DNA of 64,000 nucleotides, taken from the NCBI RefSeq assembly GCF_017377715.1, contig NZ_JAFVMF010000001.1, positions 62,001-126,000 of the forward strand, in the 5' to 3' direction. Positions 26,597 to 36,088 of this stretch are shown here, piece after piece (position 1 is the stretch's first letter; each line of letters begins with the position of its first letter). Source of the stretch: Acetobacter sacchari (GTDB lineage Bacteria > Pseudomonadota > Alphaproteobacteria > Acetobacterales > Acetobacteraceae). Position numbers and translations under genes: made by a program. The notes beneath the pieces were generated by a model, which ran no database searches, had not been told where the DNA came from, and worked only from the letters and a program-made list of their open reading frames with translations.

Positions 26597-27190
26597 ATGT
26601 CCGTGATCGATCCAACGCCATTCTGGTACCTCAGGCATGGCGAGACCGACTGGAATCGCAGAGGACTCTCGCAGGGTCGTACCGACATTCCGCTAAACGC
26701 CACGGGCCTGGAGCAGGCCGAGCAGGCCGGGCGCACCTTGATCGAGGCGGTGCAGGGCGGCCCAAAAATAGATCGCGTCATATCGTCGCCGCTCGTGCGG
26801 GCCGCGCGCACGGCGGAGATCGCGGTGGAGGCTCTGGCGGCGTCGGGCGTCCGCCCGAGTCTGGGCTTCGATGCCGATCTTCAGGAAGTGTGCTTTGGCG
26901 AACAGGAAGGTCAGCCCATGGGGGAGTGGTACGACGACTGGATCGCCGGGCACTATACCCCTCCTGGAGCAGAACCTTTCGCGCTGCTGCGCGACCGGGC
27001 TGTCGCAGGCGTCAACCGGGCGCTGACCGGACAGGGGACGGTGCTGATCGTGGCGCATGGCGCCCTGTTCCGCGCGCTGCGATCCGCCATGAGTCTGGAG
27101 CCGAACGTGCGTCTGCCCAACGCCGTGCCGCTGAAGCTCGATCCTCCCAGTGTTGGCGGGACGCCCTGGAGCCTCAATCAACTCGGCTGA
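26597..27190 (+). CDS. Histidine phosphatase family protein
   Basis: This 197-residue protein has the histidine-phosphatase signature YLRHGETDWN (catalytic His14), the second conserved His in VAHGALFRAL, and the EVCFGEQEG acid motif. Members include phosphoglycerate mutases and small-molecule phosphatases such as alpha-ribazole phosphatase. Nothing nearby decides the substrate. The ATG at 26597 is preferred since GGGAG sits 6 bases upstream, while ATG 26591 abuts it. It lies 49 bases after prs and may share its transcript. Confidence 0.87.
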   Translation: MSVIDPTPFWYLRHGETDWNRRGLSQGRTDIPLNATGLEQAEQAGRTLIEAVQGGPKIDRVISSPLVRAARTAEIAVEALAASGVRPSLGFDADLQEVCFGEQEGQPMGEWYDDWIAGHYTPPGAEPFALLRDRAVAGVNRALTGQGTVLIVAHGALFRALRSAMSLEPNVRLPNAVPLKLDPPSVGGTPWSLNQLG

Positions 27191-27215
27191 CAAGGCGCCT
27201 CTTCTGGATCAGCCG
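27184..27215. terminator. Weak inverted repeat over convergent stop codons
   Basis: CGGCTGA (27184-27190) and TCAGCCG (27209-27215) flank an 18-base loop and contain the stop codons of the two convergent genes. A bidirectional terminator is possible but there is no T-run. Confidence 0.25.
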
Positions 27216-27448
27216 AACAGACGGGCGGACGCGGAGTCGTTCTGCGCGCCCGGACTGTTGCCGCTGTCGCCGGTCGTGATGCGCCCGGCGGCGTCCAGCG
27301 CCATTGCGAAAGTCCCACCGCCATGATGGCGTGTCGAGACGGAAACACCGGTCGCGGCGAGTGAGGCCGGGGCCGCCGGACTTCGCCCTGTGTGGTGTGA
27401 CGCGAGCAGATCGTATCCTGCGCCACTGATGGCTGCGGTCGTGGTCAT
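27209..27448 (-). CDS. Small hypothetical protein, 79 residues
   Basis: A short frame starting MTTTAAISGAGYDLLASHH with a good GGGGAG ribosome binding site 6 bases upstream of its ATG. It is rich in Ala, Gly, Ser and Thr, has no membrane segment or signal peptide and matches no family I recognise. It is convergent with the histidine phosphatase gene. The ribosome binding site makes translation plausible. Confidence 0.45.
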   Translation of the reverse strand: MTTTAAISGAGYDLLASHHTGRSPAAPASLAATGVSVSTRHHGGGTFAMALDAAGRITTGDSGNSPGAQNDSASARLFG

Positions 27449-27676
27449 TGGACGCTCCCCTTTCCTCGCCAGCTTAGTGTGTTCGCCCTAAGCGCTGGTT
27501 AATGCGAGAAAGACCGGGTCGTCGTCGGGTCGCCCGGTGAAGGCGCCCGAGTAATCATTATACCCGGACCGTAGTTCTTGAACGATCGGGACCAGAACCG
27601 TTGGACTGACGAGGCTGCGGCGAAATCGCGAGAAGGTGTGGAGGCCGACGCCGCCACTCTGTTCAAAGAGCGCCCG

Positions 27677-28624
27677 TCAGGATCGAGACATCAGGTCCTC
27701 GACTTCTCCCCACGTTGGCGCAGCGTCCGCAGCGCCGGAGCGTGTGGTCGCCAGCGCGCCGCATGCGGCGGCCACCCGCACGGCGTCCGCCAGAGCCCGA
27801 CCTTGTGCGAGGCTGACGGCCAACCCGGCGTTAAAGCAGTCGCCAGCAGCGACAGAATCGATTGCGACGACAGGAAAGGCCGGGATGAAGCCGCCAGCGT
27901 TCCCGTCCTGCCACCACACGCCGCGCGCGCCCATTTTCACGATGGCGGCGCGGGCCCCACGCTCAAGCAGCGTCCGGGCGGCCTGTTGCGCGCTTTCCGG
28001 GGAATCTGGGGTTACGCCCGTCAGGACCTGCGTTTCGGTCTCGTTGGGCGTCACGACGTCGATCAGCGTCCACAGGCGCTCGGGTAATTCATGCGCGGGC
28101 GCCGGAGCCGGGTCGAGGACGACCAGCCCCCCGGTGCGCCGCACACGTTCCGCGGCAGCGACGACGGCGTCCATCGGAATTTCCAGTTGCAGCAGCAGGA
28201 CAGCGGCGGCGTCGAACAGGGCGGCTGCAAGGTCGATATCGCTCGCGTCGATCCGCATGTTCGCGCCGCCCGCGACACTGATCGCGTTCTCCCCGTTATG
28301 GTCGACGCCAATCAATGCAACGCCGGTTGGAGCGCCCTCGTCCTCGCGCAGCGCGGAAAGGTCGACCCCGAATCGTTCGAGTTCTCGTCGCGCCTGTTGA
28401 CCGAAGGCGTCGTTCCCGATCCGCCCGGCCAGCGCCGCCCGAAGACCGAGAGCCCCAGCCAGCCGTCCGGCCGCAGCCGCCTGATTGCCGCCCTTCCCGC
28501 CAAGCCCGATGGCGTAACCATCCGCCAGAACCGTTTCGCCGGGCCGGGGGAGGCGCGCCATTTTCGCCGTGACGTCGATATTGACGCTTCCGAAGGAGAG
28601 GACGAGGGGCTTGGTGGCTGTCAT
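27677..28624 (-). CDS. rbsK: Ribokinase
   Basis: Ribokinase phosphorylates D-ribose to ribose-5-phosphate. The 315-residue PfkB-family protein has the N-terminal GSVNIDVTA, the substrate loop GGKGGNQAAAAGRL (42-55), the central VLDPAPAP with TPNETETQVLTG, and the C-terminal catalytic AAGDCFNAGLAV. ATG 28624 is chosen because the conserved domain begins there. Ribose from the exported nucleoside hydrolase at 22.3-23.4 kb and PRPP synthesis by prs make a coherent salvage route, although no ribose transporter is seen. Confidence 0.92.
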   Translation of the reverse strand: MTATKPLVLSFGSVNIDVTAKMARLPRPGETVLADGYAIGLGGKGGNQAAAAGRLAGALGLRAALAGRIGNDAFGQQARRELERFGVDLSALREDEGAPTGVALIGVDHNGENAISVAGGANMRIDASDIDLAAALFDAAAVLLLQLEIPMDAVVAAAERVRRTGGLVVLDPAPAPAHELPERLWTLIDVVTPNETETQVLTGVTPDSPESAQQAARTLLERGARAAIVKMGARGVWWQDGNAGGFIPAFPVVAIDSVAAGDCFNAGLAVSLAQGRALADAVRVAAACGALATTRSGAADAAPTWGEVEDLMSRS

Positions 28625-28902
28625 GACGGGCGTGATCCGGATTGTGGGCTTCCAGAAAGGGAAGCGGCCAGTTCTGTCGCTCAAAGCACGGCGTCGTTCA
28701 AGATCGACGTTTAGGTTTGAACGAAGCGGGCGCCTGAGGAGTTATAGCCGACGTCAGGAAGATCGCGGCAATGAACGCGGACGGCCTCTGGCGCTTTTCC
28801 GCGATTGGCCACATTGTAAGAATTGTTTGCAACTGGAGCGGCGCGGGAGACGGAGTGTTACGTCAGCGGAAGACGCGCGGCTTCACGATCAGGGAGAGCA
28901 CC

Positions 28903-29331
28903 ATGAACACGATCAGCAGAATATTTACCGTCGCCGGTTTGACGCTCGTTTCGGCCGCAGCGCTGACGGCGACGGCGCGCGCTGAAGAGATCATGTATAT
29001 GGGCGAATTCAAGGCCGAGCATGGCGCGACGAACGCGCCGACGGGCGACGTCATGGCGACGCTCGACACCACGACCAACGTCCTCAAATACACGATCAAA
29101 TGGAAAGGCCTGACCGGCCCCGTGACCGTGGCGCATTTCCACGGACCGGCAAAGGATGGGGTGGATGCGGGCGTCGTGGCCCCGATCGACGGACCTTATG
29201 AGAATCCGCTGTCCGGACAGGTCACGCTGACCAGCGCGCAGGAAGATGAACTGGCCAAGGGGCTGGTTTATGTGAACCTGCACACCAAGGCTTTCCCGAA
29301 AGGCGAAGCCCGCGCCCAGCTTTCGAAATAA
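28903..29331 (+). CDS. Secreted CHRD-domain protein
   Basis: This 142-residue protein has a Sec signal peptide (residues 1-27, cleavage after ARA) followed by one CHRD domain: YMGEFKAEHGATNAPTGDV, VAHFHGPA and the terminal VNLHTKAFPKGEARAQL. CHRD domains occur in chordin and in many small bacterial secreted proteins of uncertain role. The ATG at 28903 has AGGGAGA upstream. It is a single gene with a strong hairpin after it. Confidence 0.85.
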   Translation: MNTISRIFTVAGLTLVSAAALTATARAEEIMYMGEFKAEHGATNAPTGDVMATLDTTTNVLKYTIKWKGLTGPVTVAHFHGPAKDGVDAGVVAPIDGPYENPLSGQVTLTSAQEDELAKGLVYVNLHTKAFPKGEARAQLSK

Positions 29332-29338
29332 CGGCGAA

Positions 29339-29376
29339 GTCTGGAGAGCGGCGCTTCAGTGCTCAGCTCTCCAGAC
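29339..29376 (+). terminator. Hairpin downstream of the CHRD gene
   Basis: GTCTGGAGAGC (29339-29349) and GCTCTCCAGAC (29366-29376) form a perfect 11-bp stem with a 16-base loop just after the CHRD stop codon; only a short T-run (TTT) follows. Confidence 0.55.
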
Positions 29377-29450
29377 AGGTTTGTCGTCAGAGAAAACCTG
29401 CATCGGTCGACGCTGAAAACCGCTTGGCTGCGGGACGTCGTGCCCGGCAA

Positions 29451-30074
29451 TCAGTCGAGCGCGATAATCGTGCGCCAAGGTTCGTCCTTGGCGCGTTTCG
29501 CTTCAAACGCGGCGATGGACTGCTCCTGCTGCAACGTCTGACCGATATCGTCCAGACCTTCCAGCAGCAGGTGCTTGCGCAGCCGATCGACCTCGAACGG
29601 AACTTCCGTCCCGTCGGGGCGGATCACCACCTGACGCGCCAGATCGACGGTCAGGCGGCTGTTCGCGCCTTGTGCGGCGTCTTCCATCAGCGTGTCGCAC
29701 ACTTCGCGCGGCAGGCGGATCGGCAGGATGCCGTTCTTGAAGCTGTTGTTGAAGAAAATATCGGCAAAAGACGGTGCGATCACGCAGCGAAGGCCGAAAT
29801 CGAGCAGCGCCCATGGCGCATGTTCGCGTGAAGAGCCGCAGCCGAAATTCTCATGCGAGATCAGGATCTGCGCATTGCGATACGGTTCGCGGTTGAGAAC
29901 AAAATCCGGATTTTCTGAACCGTCCTCGCGATAGCGCATGCTGTCGAAGGCATGCACGCCCAGACCTGTGCGCTTGGTGGTCTTGAGAAACCGCGCAGGG
30001 ATGATCTTGTCGGTGTCGATATTGGCTTCGGGGAGCGGAGCCGCGATTGCCGTCAGGGTGGTGAACTTGTCCAT
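29451..30074 (-). CDS. leuD: 3-isopropylmalate dehydratase small subunit
   Basis: LeuD is the small subunit of isopropylmalate isomerase in leucine synthesis. The 207-residue protein shows [15 protein letters not shown] and the active-site [14 protein letters not shown], then the terminal [12 protein letters not shown]. It lies 13 bases downstream of leuC on the minus strand and forms the LeuCD heterodimer with it. Confidence 0.96.
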   Translation of the reverse strand: MDKFTTLTAIAAPLPEANIDTDKIIPARFLKTTKRTGLGVHAFDSMRYREDGSENPDFVLNREPYRNAQILISHENFGCGSSREHAPWALLDFGLRCVIAPSFADIFFNNSFKNGILPIRLPREVCDTLMEDAAQGANSRLTVDLARQVVIRPDGTEVPFEVDRLRKHLLLEGLDDIGQTLQQEQSIAAFEAKRAKDEPWRTIIALD

Positions 30075-30087
30075 CGGTGCGGGCTCC

Positions 30088-31503
30088 TCAAACGGGCAGG
30101 GCGCTGAGTTCGCGAACGTCCGTCAGGACGCCGGTCACGGCTGCTGCTGCGGCCATGGCCGGAGAGAGCAGGTGCGTGCGGCCTCCCGGCCCCTGCCGTC
30201 CTTCGAAATTGCGGTTGGAGGTCGAGGCGCAGCGCTGTCCCGGCGTCAGCTTGTCCGGGTTCATGCCGAGGCACATGGAGCATCCGGCCTCCCGCCATTC
30301 AAACCCGGCGTCAAGGAACACGCGGTCCAGACCTTCCTGTTCGGCCTGCGCCTTCACCAGCCCCGAGCCGGGGACGATCATGGCGCGCACGCCGCTGGCG
30401 ACCTTGCGCCCGGCGGCGACGGCGGCGGCGGCGCGAAGGTCTTCGATGCGGCTGTTGGTGCAGGAGCCGATGAACACCACGTCAACCGGCGTCCCGGCGA
30501 TCTTCTGCCCGGCCTTCAGGTCCATGTAGCTCAGCATGCGCTCAAGCTGCGCGCGCTTCGCCTCGTCGGCCTCGTTCGCCGGGTCAGGAACCGCGCCGCC
30601 GATGGGGAGGACATTTTCCGGGCTGGTGCCCCAGGTCAGGGACGGCTCGATCTCTTCAGCGCGCATTGTGACGGTCGTGTCATACGCTGCGCCCTCGTCG
30701 GAGGGGAGCGTGCGCCAGTAGGCCACGGCGGCGTCGAAATCGTCGCCCTTTGGCGCGAAGCGGCGACCCCGGACATACTCGAACGTCGTGTCGTCCGGCG
30801 CGACCAGACCGGCGCGCGCGCCAGCTTCGATCGCCATGTTGCACACGGTCATGCGCCCGGCCATGTCGAGGCCGCGAATGGCGGAGCCACAGAATTCGAT
30901 GACGTGACCGGTGCCGCCCGCCGTGCCGATCTTGCCGATAATCGCCAGCACGACGTCTTTGGCCGTTACTCCCGGGGCAAGCGCGCCTTCAACCTCGACC
31001 TTCATGTTTTTGGCGGGCTTCTGCAGGATCGTCTGCGTCGCCATGACGTGCTCGACCTCGGACGTGCCGATGCCGAACGCGAGGGAGCCCATCGCGCCGT
31101 GGGTCGAGGTATGGGAGTCGCCGCAGACGATGGTCATGCCGGGCAGGGAGATGCCCTGCTCCGGGCCGACCACATGGACGATGCCCTGATTGGCCGAAAG
31201 CAGCGGGAAATAGGGAACGCCGAATTCCTTGACGTTGCGCTCGAGCGTCTCGATCTGGTTCCGGCTTTCCGGCTCCTCGATCGGTTGCGTGCGGTCGGAC
31301 GTCGGGACGTTGTGATCCACGACGGCGATCGTCGCTTCGGGGTGGCGCAGTTTGCGCCCCGCCATGCGGAGGCCTTCAAAAGCCTGCGGGCTGGTCACTT
31401 CGTGAACGAGGTGCCGGTCGATGTATAGGATCGCCGTGCCATCGGACAGGGTTTCGACGACATGGCTGTCCCAGATCTTGTCGAACAATGTACGCGGCGA
31501 CAT
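30088..31503 (-). CDS. leuC: 3-isopropylmalate dehydratase large subunit
   Basis: LeuC is the 471-residue aconitase-type subunit that isomerises 2- to 3-isopropylmalate using a [4Fe-4S] cluster. The cluster ligands lie in [15 protein letters not shown] and in [12 protein letters not shown], and the N-terminal block [17 protein letters not shown] is typical. AGGA lies 7 bases upstream of the ATG at 31503. It follows rplS on the same strand after a 272-base gap. Confidence 0.97.
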   Translation of the reverse strand: MSPRTLFDKIWDSHVVETLSDGTAILYIDRHLVHEVTSPQAFEGLRMAGRKLRHPEATIAVVDHNVPTSDRTQPIEEPESRNQIETLERNVKEFGVPYFPLLSANQGIVHVVGPEQGISLPGMTIVCGDSHTSTHGAMGSLAFGIGTSEVEHVMATQTILQKPAKNMKVEVEGALAPGVTAKDVVLAIIGKIGTAGGTGHVIEFCGSAIRGLDMAGRMTVCNMAIEAGARAGLVAPDDTTFEYVRGRRFAPKGDDFDAAVAYWRTLPSDEGAAYDTTVTMRAEEIEPSLTWGTSPENVLPIGGAVPDPANEADEAKRAQLERMLSYMDLKAGQKIAGTPVDVVFIGSCTNSRIEDLRAAAAVAAGRKVASGVRAMIVPGSGLVKAQAEQEGLDRVFLDAGFEWREAGCSMCLGMNPDKLTPGQRCASTSNRNFEGRQGPGGRTHLLSPAMAAAAAVTGVLTDVRELSALPV

Positions 31504-31616
31504 GGCGGTGCGGTTCCTGACTGGCTTGGCGGACGACGCTTCCGGGGCGGTCAGGCCTCCCGTCGGGGTTGTCCGGAACGAAAAGACACGTGAATGCGTC
31601 CGGGCTGGTAGCCGAA

Positions 31617-31642
31617 ATCGGGCCGCCCAAAGGCGGCCCGAT
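31617..31642 (-). terminator. Hairpin between rplS and leuC
   Basis: ATCGGGCCGCC and GGCGGCCCGAT make a perfect 11-bp stem with a CAAA loop on the plus strand. Read on the minus strand it is followed by TTCGG, a short U-run, which fits a terminator of the ffh-rplS operon or an attenuator ahead of leuC. A smaller GC hairpin lies at about 31734-31757. Confidence 0.55.
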
Positions 31643-31775
31643 CTGCGACGACATCACCACTATGTGGAAGTCCGCGCGGCGCGCTCAAGAGAGAGCCGCC
31701 CGGAAACGCCGGTTCGCCCTGCGCCGGATCCGCCCGCCATAACGCAAGGCGGGTCCGGTCGCCGGGCGGAGGCGA

Positions 31776-32165
31776 TTACTTGCCGGCGGTCGCCGTCGGA
31801 GCGACTTCGCGAGCGCGCTCGGCAATACGCGCCGACTTGCCGCTGCGGCCACGCAGATAATACAGCTTCGCGCGACGGACCTTGCCGCGACGGACGACGG
31901 TGATGTCGGCCAGCGTGGGTCCGTAGAGCGGGAAGACGCGCTCGACGCCCTCGCCGTTCGAGATCTTGCGAACGGTGAAGTTGCTGTTCAGGCCCTTGTT
32001 GGAGCGGGCGATCACAACGCCTTCGTAAGCCTGAACGCGCTCGCGCTCACCTTCCTTGACGCGGACCGACACGCGGACCGTGTCGCCAGCCTGGAACTCG
32101 GGGACCGCACGGAGGGCGCTCAGGCGAGCGATTTCGTCGGCCTCGTACTGCTGGATGATGTTCAT
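31776..32165 (-). CDS. rplS: 50S ribosomal protein L19
   Basis: L19 sits at the subunit interface of the large ribosomal subunit. The 129-residue protein begins [15 protein letters not shown] and carries [32 protein letters not shown] and the terminal [20 protein letters not shown]. The ATG at 32165 overlaps the trmD stop (ATGA). It ends with an Ala/Thr-rich tail of about ten residues, a common variation. Confidence 0.97.
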   Translation of the reverse strand: MNIIQQYEADEIARLSALRAVPEFQAGDTVRVSVRVKEGERERVQAYEGVVIARSNKGLNSNFTVRKISNGEGVERVFPLYGPTLADITVVRRGKVRRAKLYYLRGRSGKSARIAERAREVAPTATAGK

Positions 32166-32992
32166 ATCGGGAATCCTTCCTGAACCGATGATGTCGATAC
32201 ATGTGACGGAGCGCCGGTATGCGGCCCGCCGTGGTGTCTGGTGCCGCAATCGGCGCCGGTGCGCGGCGTCGCTGCGGGTGTTTCTCTGCCGGTCGCGGAT
32301 GAATCCGCGGATCGGGCCGCCCACAGATCGGGTCGCCGCTCGCGCGTGACCCTCTCGGATTGCTCCCGCCGCCATTTTGCGATGGCGGCATGGTTGCCGG
32401 ACAGCAGGACATCCGGCGCCGCGCGACCGTTCCACTCGGCCGGGCGGGTGTAATGCGGGTATTCGAGTAGGCCGTCGGAGAAGCTTTCCTCCACGCCGCT
32501 GTCAGCCGACCCCATGACGCCCGGCAGCAACCGGACGCAGGCGTCGAGCAGGACGATCGCAGCAGTTTCGCCACCCGAAAGGACGTAGTCGCCGATCGAA
32601 ACTTCTTCGATCTCGTGCGCTTCGAGCACGCGCTCGTCGACGCCTTCATAGCGACCGCACAGGACGGTGACGCCCGGCCCGGCGGCGTAGCGGCGAACGT
32701 CCGCCTGCGACAGCGGCCGACCACGCGGCGTCATGTAGACGCAGGGCGCGCCATCGGCCCGCTTCGCGTCGTTGAGCGCTGCGTCGATGACGTCAGGACG
32801 CATCACCATGCCTGCACCGCCGCCGAACGGCGTGTCGTCCACGGCGTTGTGACGGCCCAGCCCGTAAGGGCGCAGGTCGCGCGTCTCGCACCGCCACAGT
32901 CCCTGCTCCAGCCCGCGACCGGCCAGAGACTGACCAAGCGGACCCGGAAACATTTCCGGGAACAGGGTGACGACGGTTGCGGTCCAGCTCAC
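32162..32992 (-). CDS. trmD: tRNA (guanine-N1)-methyltransferase
   Basis: TrmD methylates G37 of tRNAs to prevent frameshifting. The 276-residue protein has the SPOUT knot motifs [12 protein letters not shown] and [13 protein letters not shown] and the N-terminal [18 protein letters not shown]. The conserved part ends at about residue 236; a further 40 residues rich in Thr, Gly, Arg and His form an unusual tail running into the rplS start. It overlaps rimM and rplS by four bases each, so it is translationally coupled. Confidence 0.96.
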   Translation of the reverse strand: MSWTATVVTLFPEMFPGPLGQSLAGRGLEQGLWRCETRDLRPYGLGRHNAVDDTPFGGGAGMVMRPDVIDAALNDAKRADGAPCVYMTPRGRPLSQADVRRYAAGPGVTVLCGRYEGVDERVLEAHEIEEVSIGDYVLSGGETAAIVLLDACVRLLPGVMGSADSGVEESFSDGLLEYPHYTRPAEWNGRAAPDVLLSGNHAAIAKWRREQSERVTRERRPDLWAARSADSSATGRETPAATPRTGADCGTRHHGGPHTGAPSHVSTSSVQEGFPI

Positions 32993-33540
32993 GCTGCGCC
33001 TCCCGCCGCCCTGGCGGCTTCACGGTCACGCTTCGACGCGTGTTCCTCTTCCCCCACGACCTCGTTCGGGCGGGAGACGGTCACGCGCCGCGACGCGAGA
33101 TCGACTTCCGGCACGCAGGCCAGGGTGAAGGGGATGACCGAGCCGGAATCGAGTTCCAGGCTCGCGCCCGCGCCATAGTCATGCACCGTGACGATGCGGC
33201 CGATGACGGCGCCGTTTTCGACGGCCTCCATTCCGATCAGATCGGAATGGTAGAACTCGTCCGGTTCCGGCTCCGGCAGGGTGTCGCGCGTCACGAAGAG
33301 CTTGCGGTTCACAAGCGCCTGCGCGGCTTCACGGCTGTCGACCGGCTTGCCGTCGGCGTCGCGCAGCAGCGCGATTCCGTCGGCCCGCCATGTCAGCGTC
33401 CAGGCGCCGCCACGATCGTCGGTCAGCGTTCCGTACGAAGCGAGGGAGTCCGCGTCGGCGGCGAAGCTGTGCACATGCACAAGCCCCCGCACGCCGTGCG
33501 GACGTCCAATCACTCCGATCTGGATGCGATCCTGCGTCAT
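32989..33540 (-). CDS. rimM: 16S rRNA processing protein RimM
   Basis: RimM helps mature the 30S head domain by binding S19. The 183-residue protein has the N-terminal [19 protein letters not shown] and the PRC-barrel part with [13 protein letters not shown]. It ends in a charged Glu/Lys/Arg and Ala-rich tail. Its stop overlaps the trmD start by four bases, and rpsP is 32 bases upstream. Confidence 0.94.
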   Translation of the reverse strand: MTQDRIQIGVIGRPHGVRGLVHVHSFAADADSLASYGTLTDDRGGAWTLTWRADGIALLRDADGKPVDSREAAQALVNRKLFVTRDTLPEPEPDEFYHSDLIGMEAVENGAVIGRIVTVHDYGAGASLELDSGSVIPFTLACVPEVDLASRRVTVSRPNEVVGEEEHASKRDREAARAAGGAA

Positions 33541-33572
33541 GGAAAGGCGGCGCCCTGCGTTCCGTCAGAAGT

Positions 33573-33917
33573 TCAGGCTGCTGCCGCTTTGGCGGCGGCG
33601 GCGGCGCGCTCCTGCGCCTTCTTCTTCGGCGCGGACTGCTTCGGCTGCTCGTTCCACACGGGCTTCGCCATCAGGCCGGCGTTGCCGAGGAAGCGCGCGA
33701 CGCGGTCCGTCGGCTGGGCGCCCTGCGACAGCCAGTGCGTGATGCGCTCGCTGGTCAGACGGATACGCTCGGCGTGGTCGCTCGGCAGCATCGGGTTGTA
33801 GGCGCCGACCTTCTCGATGAAGCGGCCGTCACGGGGGGAGCGGCTGTCGGCCACAACGATGTGGTAGTAGGGACGCTTCTTCGCGCCAGCGCGGGAAAGG
33901 CGGATCTTGAGGCTCAT
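33573..33917 (-). CDS. rpsP: 30S ribosomal protein S16
   Basis: S16 is a small-subunit assembly protein. The 114-residue sequence begins [20 protein letters not shown] and includes [13 protein letters not shown] and [16 protein letters not shown]. It ends in an Ala/Lys-rich extension, frequent in alphaproteobacteria. It follows ffh at 49 bases in the usual order. Confidence 0.97.
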   Translation of the reverse strand: MSLKIRLSRAGAKKRPYYHIVVADSRSPRDGRFIEKVGAYNPMLPSDHAERIRLTSERITHWLSQGAQPTDRVARFLGNAGLMAKPVWNEQPKQSAPKKKAQERAAAAAKAAAA

Positions 33918-33966
33918 TCAGACAACTCCAGAGAATGAAAAACCGTGAAACGAACGGGGGCGGGGC

Positions 33967-35361
33967 TTAGCCGAACGGCCTGCCGCCGGGGCCGCCGGGG
34001 CGGCCCGCTCCCCCGGGCATGAGTGCGGACAGGCCCTGACGCATGAGACCTTTCATGCCGAGCTTGTTGATCCGCTTCATCATTGTGGACATGTCGTCGA
34101 ACTGCTTGAGCAGCTTGTTGACGTCCTGAACCGTCGTCCCTGACCCGGCGGCGATGCGCTTCTTGCGCGACGCCTTGATGATGTCCGGCGTCTTGCGCTC
34201 GGCCTTGGTCATGGACGAGATGATGGCTTCGTGGCGCTTGAAGATCGTCGTATCGAGATCCTTGTCGCCGATGGCGTCCTTCAGCTTGCCCATGCCGGGC
34301 AGCATGCCGAGGATGCCGGAGATCGACCCCATCTTCTTGATCTGCTTGATCTGCGACACGTAGTCGTCGAGATCGAACTTGCCGGCCATCATCTTCTTGG
34401 CCAGCCGCTCTCCCTCTTCGTGGTCGAGCGTGTCGGCGGCCTTTTCGACGAGGCCGGCGATGTCGCCGAGGCCGAGGATACGGCCTGCGACGCGTTCCGG
34501 ATGGAATTCTTCAAGCGCGTCGAGCTTTTCGCCCGAGCCGGTCAGCTTGATTGGCGCGCCGGTGATGGCGCGCATCGACAGGGCCGCGCCGCCTCGGGCG
34601 TCGCCATCCATACGGGTCATCACGACGCCGGTGACGCCAACGGCCTCGTTGAAGATCTTCGCGGTGTTGACGGCGTCCTGACCGGTCATCGCGTCGACGA
34701 CCAGCAGCGTCTCCACCGGGCTGGTGGCGGCGCGGATCTGCCGCACCTCCTCCATCAGGGCCTCGTCGATCGACAGACGGCCTGCGGTGTCGAGGATGAC
34801 GACGTCAAAACCTTCGCGACGCCCCGTGTCCATCGCGCGTGCGGCGATCTCGAGCGGCGCCTGCCCGGCGACGATCGGCAGGGACATTACACCCGCGCGC
34901 TCAGCCAGCTGCTGGAGCTGGAGCTGGGCGGCGGGACGCTGCGTATCGAGGGAGGCGAGCAGCACCTTCTTCTTCTCGCGGGTCGCGAGGCGAAGGGCGA
35001 TCTTGCCGGAAGTGGTGGTCTTGCCGGAGCCCTGCAGGCCGACCATCAGGATCGGCGCGGGCGGCACGGCGTTGAGGTTCAGCGGAACCGCGCCTGCGCC
35101 GCCGAGCGCGTCGATCAGCGCGTCGTTGACGATCTTGGCGACGGCCTGACCGGGGGAAATGCTGTCCAGCACCTCATGCCCGACCGCGCCTTCGCGGACC
35201 TTGTTGACGAAGTCCTTGACGACAGGCAGCGCGACGTCGGCGTCCAGCATGGCCAGACGGACTTCGCGCATCGCCTCGGCGACGTCGGCCTCCGACAGCG
35301 CGCCGCGCTTGCCGAGTCCGTCGATAACGCCTGAAAGCCTGCCTGAGAGTGACTCGAACAA
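33967..35361 (-). CDS. ffh: Signal recognition particle protein Ffh
   Basis: Ffh is the SRP54 GTPase that binds signal sequences and targets ribosomes to the membrane receptor FtsY. The 464-residue protein has the helical N domain, the G domain with GLQGSGKTTTSGKIA, DTQRPAAQLQ, DTAGRL and TRMDGDARGGAAL, and a C-terminal methionine-rich M domain (SGILGMLPGMGKL and later Met-rich helices) ending in a Gly/Pro-rich tail. It heads the ribosomal cluster. Confidence 0.97.
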   Translation of the reverse strand: MFESLSGRLSGVIDGLGKRGALSEADVAEAMREVRLAMLDADVALPVVKDFVNKVREGAVGHEVLDSISPGQAVAKIVNDALIDALGGAGAVPLNLNAVPPAPILMVGLQGSGKTTTSGKIALRLATREKKKVLLASLDTQRPAAQLQLQQLAERAGVMSLPIVAGQAPLEIAARAMDTGRREGFDVVILDTAGRLSIDEALMEEVRQIRAATSPVETLLVVDAMTGQDAVNTAKIFNEAVGVTGVVMTRMDGDARGGAALSMRAITGAPIKLTGSGEKLDALEEFHPERVAGRILGLGDIAGLVEKAADTLDHEEGERLAKKMMAGKFDLDDYVSQIKQIKKMGSISGILGMLPGMGKLKDAIGDKDLDTTIFKRHEAIISSMTKAERKTPDIIKASRKKRIAAGSGTTVQDVNKLLKQFDDMSTMMKRINKLGMKGLMRQGLSALMPGGAGRPGGPGGRPFG

Positions 35362-35386
35362 GAACCGGTTACCCCAAAAGAATACG

Positions 35387-35416
35387 CGCCACTGCGCGAG
35401 GACTCGCGAGGTGGCG
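35387..35416 (-). terminator. Extended hairpin between the amine dehydrogenase operon and ffh
   Basis: CGCCAC-TG-CGCGAG at 35387-35400 pairs with CTCGCG-AG-GTGGCG at 35403-35416, a stem of two 6-bp arms with one small internal mismatch. On the minus strand it is followed by CGTATTCTTTT, so it resembles an intrinsic terminator for the upstream operon, 26 bases before ffh. Confidence 0.55.
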
Positions 35417-35527
35417 GGACTGATGTTGCGGGGGCTTTACGCGCTGCGGAGGCGCATTGTCAAACCCGTTCTGTCGAAGGGCGTCGAAATGGCGGAGTCC
35501 AGCGTTTTTTGGCTGAGATTCGGGCGA

Positions 35528-36028
35528 TCAACCCGCCGGTGGGCATTTCGGCAGGGCGCGCCCGAGAATCTGTCCCCGAAGGGTCAGCAGGTCGGTCGAT
35601 TCGACAGGGTGTTCCCGCAGGGCATGAACTTCCCCGGGGGTGTAGGGGGCGACGCCCGAAGGCGTGCTTTTGCCGCCCAGACGAAAGACGACGAAGTTCA
35701 TCACGTCGGCCAGCAACGCATCGTCGCGAATCAGCGACATCGACACGCCGGGCACACGCACCAGATAGGCCCGTCCTTCCGGTGTGCACGTGAACACACC
35801 CACAGTATCACGCAACGACGGCACGAAACTCGGGCGCGACTTGCCCTCGATTCCATGGCAGCCGCCGCAGTGGGTGAGATAGGCGGTTTGCGTGCGGTCG
35901 AGCGCGCACGCGTCGCGAAGTGCAGGTCCGCCCGCGAGCGTGATCGCAATGGCGAGACCCGACAGCGCTTTACGGAGCCGCCGACACGGCTTTGTAAGGC
36001 GCTGTGCGTTATTCTTTGATGGTCTCAT
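35528..36028 (-). CDS. Monohaem cytochrome c of the amine dehydrogenase operon
   Basis: This 166-residue periplasmic cytochrome has a long basic N-terminus and hydrophobic signal segment (about 19-42) and a single haem c site CGGCH (Cys54, Cys57, His58). A downstream methionine-bearing segment could give the sixth ligand. It is last in the operon, 60 bases after the other cytochrome gene. In the aau cluster of Alcaligenes faecalis a small monohaem cytochrome also follows aauA. A role in accepting electrons from the amine dehydrogenase is inferred. With one haem it is not MauG, which is dihaem. Confidence 0.82.
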   Translation of the reverse strand: MRPSKNNAQRLTKPCRRLRKALSGLAIAITLAGGPALRDACALDRTQTAYLTHCGGCHGIEGKSRPSFVPSLRDTVGVFTCTPEGRAYLVRVPGVSMSLIRDDALLADVMNFVVFRLGGKSTPSGVAPYTPGEVHALREHPVESTDLLTLRGQILGRALPKCPPAG

Positions 36029-36088
36029 GGCGTCTGTTAGCGCACTCGGCGGAACGTTGCCGGGCGCGCCACTTCTGGCGCGCGAGTC

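Noticed and set aside
29938-31428. 496-residue plus-strand frame opposite leuC and leuD
   Set aside because: It is the antisense of leuC with no recognisable domain; leuC carries all cluster ligands.
34231-35334. 367-residue plus-strand frame opposite ffh
   Set aside because: Antisense shadow of ffh with no domain.
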